Assembly: GCA_002813285.1 (NCBI GenBank)
Contig: PHTZ01000001.1
Coordinates: 766,501-830,500 of the forward strand
DNA length: 64,000 bases
Direction: 5' to 3'
Source: Flavobacteriaceae bacterium MAR_2009_75
Lineage (GTDB): Bacteria; Bacteroidota; Bacteroidia; Flavobacteriales; Flavobacteriaceae
Shown here in pieces: positions 44,774-51,890 of the stretch (within the stretch, counting starts at the first letter, position 1; each line of letters begins with the position of its first letter). Below the pieces are notes generated by a model. That model worked only from the letters and a program-made list of their open reading frames with translations. It had not been told where the DNA came from and searched no databases. A program made the translations under genes and the position numbers.

Positions 44774-46219
44774 ATGAGGTCGGCAACGCTAACCATTATT
44801 ATTTTAATGACATTCACTTGCTTTGGACAAGATTGTTCCTTAATAACTACTCCTGTTGATGGTGATGTTGATATAGCTGTTGATTCTCCCATAAGATGGA
44901 GTGCCGTACCTAATATTATTGGTTTTGTTGTTTCGTTAGGAACAACACCTGGAGGAGGCGAAATTGTCAATCGAAGATCTTCAGGCCAAAATAATTTTTA
45001 TATTCCTGAGGTCGGACTTCCGGCAGACACGAAAATCTATGTTACTATAGGATACTTTAAAGCAGGCCAAGATTTTACCACATGTGAAATAGAGTCCTTT
45101 AGAACCGTTAAGATTACAGAAGCACCAAATTGCACCTCGCTTAAAAACCCAATAAACAATAGCTCTAATATAGCCGCTGAAACTCAGTTAGATTGGCTTT
45201 ATTCTCCAACGGCTACAGGTTATATACTGTCTATTGGGACTAGCGCTGGCGGTACGGACGTTCTAGATGGTTTTGACGTTGGTAACGTTCTAAATTACGA
45301 AGCACCTGAAGGTTTACCGGCTGACACAGAGATTTTTGTGAGTATAGTACCATATAACGATATCGGAAATGCTATTAATTGCCGAGAGGAGAGCTTTATC
45401 ACTACCTCAGTAGTCGTCGATTGTGGGCCTTATTATGATTATCTCACAGGCACATCAATTACATTGAGTCCAGATATAAATTTTCCAAAACGTATCGGCT
45501 TTTGCGTCCGATCACCTTCAACAAGGATCTCTAGCGATGATGATGCAGATGGCTACCGGTGGTTTATGGTAAATTCTGATGGAAGTGAAACATTAATATC
45601 ATCGGAGAAAATTGCAGATATTCCTAAAATTGGTACATACCGATATGAAGCGTATAACAATATTGAACAATCAACTACTACGGTTGAATGTGGTAAATCC
45701 GTAATTTTTCAGGTACTTCCATCAGATTCGGCTACCATACATTCTATTGAAGATCATAGAAGAAGTAACGGGCAGGTTGCCATAATTGCTGAAGGTCAGG
45801 GTCTCTATGAGTTTGCTTTAGATAGTAGAAGTGGGCCCTACCAAGACAGTTCAGTTTTCCACAATGTAACCAATGATTTTCATAAAGTATTCGTAAGAGA
45901 TAAAAATGGATGTGGTATAACCGAATCCTCTATTCAAAGAAAATTAACTAGCGATGACTTCCCTAAATTCTTCACTCCTAATGGAGATAATGTAAACGAC
46001 CATTGGCAATTTATAACCCCAAAGCTTCAAGGGGAAATTACAGTGACTTCGATTCATATATTTAACAGATACGGCAATCTACTAACTATAATTGACCCAA
46101 ATTTGAAAGGTTGGGACGGCACTTTCAAGGGTTCTCCCCTGCCCGCATCAGACTACTGGTTTCGCGCCTATGCTGAAAATGGAGAAGAAATAAGAGGGCA
46201 TTTTACCTTGAAACGATAA
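44774..46219 (+). CDS. T9SS type B cargo protein with fibronectin III-like repeats
   Basis: A 481-residue secreted protein with a signal peptide (ending TCFGQ). Two repeats of about 95 residues (20-115 and 116-210) share the pattern P-x-x-G/N...A-W/L...GY/F-x-x-S-x-GT-x-x-GG and LPADT-x-I-x-V, an fnIII-like fold. A middle Ig-like region and a single SprB-like unit (EGQGLYEFALDSRSGPYQ) follow, then a canonical type B sorting domain (KFFTPNGDNVNDHW, IFNRYGN, LPASDYWFRA, GHFTLKR at the C-terminus). It is probably a cell-surface adhesin. It shares its terminal motif with the giant adhesin but has no PorP gene of its own next to it. Confidence 0.85.
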   Translation: MRSATLTIIILMTFTCFGQDCSLITTPVDGDVDIAVDSPIRWSAVPNIIGFVVSLGTTPGGGEIVNRRSSGQNNFYIPEVGLPADTKIYVTIGYFKAGQDFTTCEIESFRTVKITEAPNCTSLKNPINNSSNIAAETQLDWLYSPTATGYILSIGTSAGGTDVLDGFDVGNVLNYEAPEGLPADTEIFVSIVPYNDIGNAINCREESFITTSVVVDCGPYYDYLTGTSITLSPDINFPKRIGFCVRSPSTRISSDDDADGYRWFMVNSDGSETLISSEKIADIPKIGTYRYEAYNNIEQSTTTVECGKSVIFQVLPSDSATIHSIEDHRRSNGQVAIIAEGQGLYEFALDSRSGPYQDSSVFHNVTNDFHKVFVRDKNGCGITESSIQRKLTSDDFPKFFTPNGDNVNDHWQFITPKLQGEITVTSIHIFNRYGNLLTIIDPNLKGWDGTFKGSPLPASDYWFRAYAENGEEIRGHFTLKR

Positions 46220-46279
46220 CATCCTTTAAATATTGATTTCAAGCTTACACGAACCATAGTTCTTTCGTAATTTTAGGGG

Positions 46280-48268
46280 ATGAAATTCAAAGTAGTATCA
46301 GAGTTCAAGCCTACTGGCGATCAGCCATCAGCAATCAAGCAATTATCTGAAGGGATAGAGTCCAATGAACGTTACCAGACCCTGTTGGGTGTTACCGGTT
46401 CAGGTAAAACGTTCACCGTCGCCAATGTCGTAGCTGGGGTACAAAGACCTACCTTGGTATTGGCCCATAATAAAACCTTGGCGGCCCAACTCTATTCTGA
46501 ATTCAAACAATTCTTTCCTGAGAACGCAGTAGAATATTTTGTTTCCTACTACGATTATTACCAACCGGAAGCATTTATACCCACATCGGGGCTATACATC
46601 GAGAAAGATCTTTCTATCAATGAAGATATTGAAAAGCTTAGATTGAGCGCCACCTCCTCCCTGCTTTCAGGTCGACGAGATGTGCTTGTAGTGGCCTCCG
46701 TCTCTTGTCTGTATGGTATCGGTAATCCGGTGGAATTTCAGAAAAATGTGATATCCATCCAAAAAGACCAAGTAATCGCACGCACCAAGTTTATGCACCA
46801 ATTGGTACAAAGTCTTTATTCGCGTACTACTGCGGATTTTAGAAATGGTAATTTCAGGGTAAAGGGTGATGTCGTCGATGTTTTCCCCAGTTATGACGAC
46901 CATGCCTTCAGAATTCACTTCTTTGGGGATGAGATAGAGGAAATTGAAGCCTTTGATCCCTTTAATAATAATGCTCTTGAAGTATATGAAAATTTGAACA
47001 TTTACCCCGCTAACATGTTCGTTACCTCACAAGATGTGCTTCAAAATGCTATTCACCAAATTCAAGATGATTTGGTAGCCCAAGTCGACTACTTTAAGGA
47101 AACCGGAAAACCATTGGAAGCCAAAAGACTTGAAGAACGTACCAATTTTGATTTGGAAATGATACGTGAACTGGGTTACTGCTCCGGAATAGAAAACTAT
47201 TCGCGCTATCTAGACGGTCGTCAGCCCGGTACCCGACCTTTCTGCTTGCTTGATTACTTTCCTGATGATTACTTGATGGTAGTCGATGAGAGCCATGTGA
47301 CCATACCACAGGTTCACGCTATGTATGGTGGTGACCGCTCTCGAAAAGTGAATTTGGTGGACTATGGTTTTAGGCTGCCCGCTGCGATGGACAATCGTCC
47401 TCTTAAATTTGAAGAATTTGAAGCGCTTCAAAATCAAGTTATATATGTAAGTGCTACACCCGCCGATTACGAATTGCAATTGAGTCAAGGAGTCTATGTA
47501 GAACAGGTTATACGACCAACAGGACTTTTGGACCCAATTATAGAAGTGCGGCCAAGTCTTAACCAAATAGATGACTTAGTAGAAGAAATTCAACTTCGTG
47601 TGGAAAAAGACGAGCGTACGTTGGTGACAACTCTTACCAAACGAATGGCGGAAGAATTGGCAAAATACCTTACGAGAATCAATGTTCGTTGCCGATATAT
47701 TCATAGCGACGTCGATACGCTAGAAAGGGTAGAAATCATGCAAGATCTTCGTAAAGGAATATTCGATGTACTCATCGGTGTCAATTTATTACGTGAGGGA
47801 TTGGATTTACCAGAGGTATCTTTAGTAGCAATCTTAGATGCGGATAAGGAAGGTTTTCTTCGTAACAACAGATCACTAACACAGACCGTAGGAAGAGCGG
47901 CAAGACACCTCAACGGTATGGCAATTATGTATGCCGACAAAGTGACCGATAGTATGCAAAAAACTATAGACCAAACCACCTACCGAAGAGAGAAACAAAC
48001 GGCCTATAATCAAGAGCATAATATTACCCCAAAAGCGCTCAATAAAAGTTTGGATAGTGTGCTCGCTAAAAACTCGGTTTCGACCTACCATTTTGAAAAA
48101 GAAGAAATGCGTGCCGCTGAACCCGATCTCGATTATTTGACCAAGGAACAACTTGAGAAAATAATTCGTCAAAAAAGGAAAGCCATGGAAAAAGCAGCAA
48201 AGGAATTGGACTTTATGCAAGCAGCAAAATTGAGAGATGAAATTAAATCATTACAAGAAAAAGGGTAA
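46280..48268 (+). CDS. uvrB: Excinuclease ABC subunit B
   Basis: A 662-residue helicase-like damage-verification subunit of nucleotide excision repair. It contains Walker A LGVTGSGKTFT (about 36-46), the beta-hairpin region YYDYYQPEAFIP that inserts into DNA, the DESH motif in MVVDESHVTIPQ, helicase motifs V-VI (LLREGLDLPEVSL, QTVGRAARH) and a C-terminal UVR domain (KAAKELDFMQAAKLRDEIKS) that contacts UvrA and UvrC. The length is standard. It stands alone; neither uvrA nor uvrC is in the window. Confidence 0.97.
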   Translation: MKFKVVSEFKPTGDQPSAIKQLSEGIESNERYQTLLGVTGSGKTFTVANVVAGVQRPTLVLAHNKTLAAQLYSEFKQFFPENAVEYFVSYYDYYQPEAFIPTSGLYIEKDLSINEDIEKLRLSATSSLLSGRRDVLVVASVSCLYGIGNPVEFQKNVISIQKDQVIARTKFMHQLVQSLYSRTTADFRNGNFRVKGDVVDVFPSYDDHAFRIHFFGDEIEEIEAFDPFNNNALEVYENLNIYPANMFVTSQDVLQNAIHQIQDDLVAQVDYFKETGKPLEAKRLEERTNFDLEMIRELGYCSGIENYSRYLDGRQPGTRPFCLLDYFPDDYLMVVDESHVTIPQVHAMYGGDRSRKVNLVDYGFRLPAAMDNRPLKFEEFEALQNQVIYVSATPADYELQLSQGVYVEQVIRPTGLLDPIIEVRPSLNQIDDLVEEIQLRVEKDERTLVTTLTKRMAEELAKYLTRINVRCRYIHSDVDTLERVEIMQDLRKGIFDVLIGVNLLREGLDLPEVSLVAILDADKEGFLRNNRSLTQTVGRAARHLNGMAIMYADKVTDSMQKTIDQTTYRREKQTAYNQEHNITPKALNKSLDSVLAKNSVSTYHFEKEEMRAAEPDLDYLTKEQLEKIIRQKRKAMEKAAKELDFMQAAKLRDEIKSLQEKG

Positions 48269-48721
48269 ATTGTAGGCGATAAGTGATTGTTTTAGATATC
48301 ACACTAAATCTAAACTAAAATATTATATAATCACACATTAAAATCTGGTTTTTAATGAATTAATATCAATTTTTAGTCTAACCTAAAAATTAGATTTTAC
48401 TTAAAAACCTAATTAAAATTTGTTTTGACACAGTACTTCATTAGTCCGCATAAAAAGCAAATATGTAATCTAAAATCTTTCATTAAAATTTAAACTTCTC
48501 AAGCCACATACAGTAATTTCTACAATTTATTTACACCAACCTACAAACTCCATCATCTACTAATCAAAGAAATTAAAGCTTATCAAAATTCCATTTTCCA
48601 CAAGTTTTAAAACTTTAAAACCCTCTCAAATTATCGATGAAATATCAGATTGAAAAACCATCTTTTTAATCGTAAAAATTTCATGATTTTTTGATATAAA
48701 AACACTAAGAATAATCATAAA
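48269..48721. other. Gene-free AT-rich stretch after uvrB
   Basis: About 450 very AT-rich bases with no reading frame of note, no tRNA and no clear structured RNA. Short AATCTAAA-like words recur (for example near 48311 and 48470), but spacing and orientation are irregular. The only firm element is the hsp20 terminator at its right end. Confidence 0.5.
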
Positions 48722-48759
48722 AAAATGCCCTAAATCTGAAACTCAAATCAGGGCATTTT
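48722..48759 (-). terminator. Rho-independent terminator of hsp20
   Basis: AAAATGCCCT (48722-48731) pairs with AGGGCATTTT (48750-48759). On the minus strand the hairpin is followed by a T-run, placed about 70 bases after the hsp20 stop codon. Confidence 0.8.
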
Positions 48760-48827
48760 CCAACTAACCAACTCAACTTAAAAATCTCTTACCTCAACAA
48801 ATTAAGCAAGGTAAAAAGTTCTCTTTC

Positions 48828-49253
48828 TTACTTCAATTCAATCAACCTTTTTGGTCTTGGCAAAGCTTCTTCTTTTTTAGGAAGTACGAATTTCAACAAC
48901 CCTTCTGAATAATCAGCTTTGATTTTATCGGTATCAATTGTTTCGGGCAAAGTGAACGACCGCTTAAATGAAGAGAAACCAAACTCTCGACGAGTATAAT
49001 TTTCTTCTTTCACCTCATCATCATACTTCTTTTCAGATGAGATTGTAAGCACATCATTATCCACTTCAATATTAAAATCCTCTTTTTTTCTACCTGGCAC
49101 GGCCAATTCTAACTCAAATTCCTTTTCATTGTCTTTAATATTTACTGCAGGAACTGTGGAGTTCAAATTTTCCATACCACCAAACCAATCAGGTTTAAAA
49201 ATTTCGTTCATCAGTGAAGGAAATGCCAAATTGTTTCTTTTAACTATACTCAT
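48828..49253 (-). CDS. Hsp20/alpha-crystallin small heat-shock protein
   Basis: A 141-residue cytosolic holdase chaperone. The alpha-crystallin domain covers about residues 35-125 (VPAVNIKDNEKEFELELAVP, DVLTISSEKKYD, FKRSFTLPETID, ADYSEGLLKFVLPK), with the conserved A-x-x-x-GLL/G-x-L segment. A short C-terminal extension follows and does not show a clear I-x-I motif (PRPKRLIEL). The short N-terminal arm (SLMNEIFKPDWFGG) is typical of Bacteroidota members. It is transcribed alone, with a terminator at 48722-48759. Upstream (49254-49430) I see no HrcA CIRCE-type inverted repeat. Confidence 0.93.
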   Translation of the reverse strand: MSIVKRNNLAFPSLMNEIFKPDWFGGMENLNSTVPAVNIKDNEKEFELELAVPGRKKEDFNIEVDNDVLTISSEKKYDDEVKEENYTRREFGFSSFKRSFTLPETIDTDKIKADYSEGLLKFVLPKKEEALPRPKRLIELK

Positions 49254-49431
49254 AATATTTATATTTTAAGGTTAAAAATCAAATTCACCATAGAAAGGCA
49301 AATCATATACCAACCGAAAAATAGTGCCAATATGGCGCTTATCTCGCATTGAACACTGCCACATTGGCGTTTTATTCAGCTTTATAGCGGTAATTTGAGA
49401 AAATCGCTCTTAAAAACTGGCTCTTGTATAC

Positions 49432-49833
49432 TTAATTGTAGTGTACCTTAAAAATATCGATCAGAACTTTAGGCGGAACAACACCATCAGCATATTGTTT
49501 CATCACCGTAAGTACTTGCTGAATGGCACTGGGAGGTAAACCCATTCCTAAACCTATATTATGTAACCGGGTTACCTCAACATCTTCTTGAACCGTATCT
49601 ACATTCATCAACAGTACCAATCTATGGAACTGCAGAATACGATCGGCCTGCGATTTAGGAATGACATGCTCAGTATCTGAAACAAAAAGAGAATTAAAAG
49701 TCTCTCTATCGACACCCAACTGATCGGCTACACCAAGTAAAAAATTGAATTCAATTTCTTTAATCTTGCCATCGACCTTGGCAAATTCGATCATTTCAGA
49801 AAGTATACTTAATTTTTCTTTTTGTGTAGGCAT
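49432..49833 (-). CDS. TerB-like protein of unknown function
   Basis: A 133-residue, all-helical cytosolic protein. The N-terminal half (LSEMIEFAKVDGKIKEIEFN and LLGVADQLGV) matches the TerB/DjlA-N fold pattern of two helices around a D-G-x-I-x-x-x-E turn, which in TerB binds metal. The C-terminal half has LHNIGLGMGLPPSAIQQVL. TerB-like domains occur in tellurite-resistance and stress systems, but single-domain forms have no established role. It is transcribed on the minus strand, 178 bases from hsp20. Confidence 0.6.
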   Translation of the reverse strand: MPTQKEKLSILSEMIEFAKVDGKIKEIEFNFLLGVADQLGVDRETFNSLFVSDTEHVIPKSQADRILQFHRLVLLMNVDTVQEDVEVTRLHNIGLGMGLPPSAIQQVLTVMKQYADGVVPPKVLIDIFKVHYN

Positions 49834-49962
49834 GAGAAAAGATTAAAATGTAGTCTAATTCTTATTATTTACTAATTTACAAAAACGAATCATACCCCGG
49901 TGTTAAATCTATATTCGTATTGAAGTACGTATAATTTGTAATACCTTGCCAAAAAATTAGTT

Positions 49963-50346
49963 ATGACCAATAACGATGTCTTTAAAAAGCTACGCGTCGC
50001 CTTGATGCTAAGGGATGACGAAATCGTAGATATTTTAAAACTTGTTGATTTTAGCATCAGTAAAAGTGAATTGGGGGCGTTTTTTAGAAAAGAAGACCAC
50101 CCCAATTACAGAGAATGTGGGGATCAGATATTACGTAATTTTCTAAACGGACTGGTACTACACCTAAGAGGAACAAAAGAAAACCCTAAGACACCTAGCG
50201 AAGTACTCGCAAAACCTAAGCCCAAACCTGTAGAAAAGAGTAGGGAAAGTTTTAAAGATAAGCAACTGAAAAGCATTGACAAAGCGATGCCGAATGTTAA
50301 ATACAAAAATAAACCTAACCAGAGAAAGGGAAACAAAAAATCCTGA
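49963..50346 (+). CDS. DUF1456 (YehS-like) protein
   Basis: A 127-residue protein. Residues 1-70 (NNDVFKKLRVALMLRDDEIV, FSISKSELGAFFRKEDHPNY, LRNFLNGLVLHLRG) form one DUF1456 unit. E. coli YehS has two such units in about 156 residues; here the second is replaced by a lysine- and proline-rich basic tail (KPKPKPVEKSRESFKDKQ ... NQRKGNKKS). The tail could bind nucleic acid, but that is speculation. A terminator hairpin overlaps the stop codon. Confidence 0.8.
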   Translation: MTNNDVFKKLRVALMLRDDEIVDILKLVDFSISKSELGAFFRKEDHPNYRECGDQILRNFLNGLVLHLRGTKENPKTPSEVLAKPKPKPVEKSRESFKDKQLKSIDKAMPNVKYKNKPNQRKGNKKS

Positions 50347-50371
50347 TCAGTGATTACCAATCAGGATTTTT
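50335..50371. terminator. Bidirectional terminator
   Basis: AAAAAATCCTGAT (50335-50347) faces ATCAGGATTTTT (from 50360). The hairpin contains the DUF1456 stop codon and also lies just after the convergent small secreted protein gene (end 50390). Confidence 0.8.
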
Positions 50372-50389
50372 ATAGATTTTCAATTTATA

Positions 50390-50725
50390 TCATCTCTTGA
50401 TACGCACACCTACCGTGTACAGTTTACCTTCTTGATAATCTTCCAATTCCACTTTTTTGTAATTTAATTTCGCCTTAACGAAATCCTCTAAGATTTCATC
50501 ATCGGCATCGATGGATAGAACAACGATTTCCTGCTCATTGTTGAGAGTAAATCGAACTTGAGCCCTTAAATCTGTTTCGTTTATTGTAAATGAGTTTTCA
50601 CTCAACATTTCCGAAATTTGACTTGAAAGACTCTTGCCCGATTTTTTTGGCTTTAAATCGTTCGCTAATACACTCCCGGTCGATAGTAACATCGCAACAG
50701 CTAATACTAAACTAATTTTTCTCAT
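50390..50725 (-). CDS. Small secreted protein, paralogue of 57948-58286
   Basis: 111 residues from ATG 50725 (MRKISLVLAVAMLLSTGSVLA, a clear signal peptide); an in-frame start at 50803 would bury the signal sequence. The mature part has alternating strands (LRAQVRFTLNNEQEIVVLSI, EDFVKAKLNYKKV) and ends YQEGKLYTVGVRIKR. This pattern resembles the TonB C-terminal fold (strand, I/L-x-x-L-x-I, helix, G-x-x-Y-x-V), but no proline-rich or membrane-anchor region is present. It clearly aligns with the protein at 57948-58286. The two flank the TonB receptor / aminotransferase block. The function is unknown. Confidence 0.75.
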   Translation of the reverse strand: MRKISLVLAVAMLLSTGSVLANDLKPKKSGKSLSSQISEMLSENSFTINETDLRAQVRFTLNNEQEIVVLSIDADDEILEDFVKAKLNYKKVELEDYQEGKLYTVGVRIKR

Positions 50726-50877
50726 GACTTTGTTTTTAAATGATTGATGATTTGATGAATTACTTAAAAGACGAAGCATGCAATATTCTGTTACATGGCC
50801 CATCTCATTTTAACATTTATTTCACACTGTCGATGATTTAAAAAATAGAGTTCTAGAAAACATTCTTAGTCGGAATA

Positions 50878-51339
50878 TTATTCCCCGAAACTGATATGCC
50901 GATTCATATTTTCTTCTAACGAAATAAACGACTCAATATCTCTGATACCTTCGATAACCAAAATTGATTCTTGATAAAGCCGTCGATAATGCAAACTATC
51001 TTTCGCATGTATTTTTACGAAAATATCATACTTGCCCGTACTATGATGAATTTTGACCACTTCAGGAACATTGCTTAAAGCGTCGATTACACTTTTATAA
51101 AGAGATGCCTCCCTCAAGAAGAGACCTAAAAAAACGGTCATTTTCCACCCAAGTTTACTGTAGTCGATAGACAAGGTAGCTCCTTTGATTACACCTAAAT
51201 TCTTCATTTTTCTGGTACGCATATGTACGGTTCCGGGAGAAATTCCGGCACGTTTTGCGACTTCGGTATAATTCATTTGGGCATCCTCTGAAAGGATCGA
51301 TAAAATATTATGGTCTACGGCGTCAAGCTTGTCTTTCAT
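50878..51339 (-). CDS. Lrp/AsnC family transcriptional regulator
   Basis: 153 residues from ATG 51339 (MKDKLDAVDHNILSIL); a longer in-frame start at 51360 is less likely. The N-terminal winged helix-turn-helix (NYTEVAKRAGISPGTVHMRT) and the C-terminal RAM/effector domain (GLFLREASLYKSVIDALSNV, VKIHHSTGKYDIFVKI) are complete. Members sense amino acids or related compounds and often control adjacent transport and catabolic genes. It is divergent from the TonB receptor gene with about 550 bases between the starts, the usual place for a local regulator. I infer that it regulates the 51891-57871 block. Confidence 0.92.
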   Translation of the reverse strand: MKDKLDAVDHNILSILSEDAQMNYTEVAKRAGISPGTVHMRTRKMKNLGVIKGATLSIDYSKLGWKMTVFLGLFLREASLYKSVIDALSNVPEVVKIHHSTGKYDIFVKIHAKDSLHYRRLYQESILVIEGIRDIESFISLEENMNRHISFGE

Positions 51340-51890
51340 AAATACATTTTTATAGGTCAATCGTTAATTTTCTTTCTGACAAAATCAACAGATTATCATT
51401 TTAAAGCTGTTTTTTATTCAATAAAATTTGTTAAATACGCGATTTCAGTAAATTTAATTCAAGCTTTTGAAAAAAAGCGTAATAATATGTCAATAAACAG
51501 CCATATTTAATGAAAAATGTATTTTTTTTGATTACTCAAATTTTTGATGTCATAAAAATGATTTTTTTAATTTTTCTATCTAATTAACAATTAATTAACC
51601 ATCATCTAGATACGTATTATCGATTCGGTAGAAAAAAACCCATAAATTTTTTATTCGTTAGAATTATCTTCCATAAACCCCATAAACAGGAGCTTTTCAA
51701 GCGTTTTCACATTTTTTTATATGAAAAACTACTGGTAATATTGTCTTGTTGTTATCTCGTCAAAAACGAGAACAACTAAGTAAAGTATCCGGAACTTTTC
51801 TTTCACTCTATTTGCCCCCATGACATTCAAATAATGAATGGGACATGGCTGCCAAATACATGCTTAGTACCAACTAAAAACATGCATTAT
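51340..51890. promoter_or_regulatory. Long divergent regulatory region, with a leader hairpin at 51748-51776
   Basis: About 550 AT-rich bases between lrp and the TonB receptor gene, with no gene. A stem-loop lies 115 bases before the receptor ATG: GTTGTT-AT-CTCGT (51748-51760), loop CAAAA, ACGAGAACAAC (51766-51776), that is 11 pairs with a two-base bulge and no T-run. It could act in the mRNA leader or as a binding site. Further left, CAG/CTG half-sites 15 bases apart (51390-51410) are a possible but unverified Lrp-family site. No clear TTG/TAnnTTTG promoter was found. Confidence 0.4.

Noticed and set aside
48269-48721. Possible small RNA in the AT-rich gap after uvrB
   Set aside because: No promoter, stable hairpin series or known RNA motif other than the hsp20 terminator could be identified by eye.
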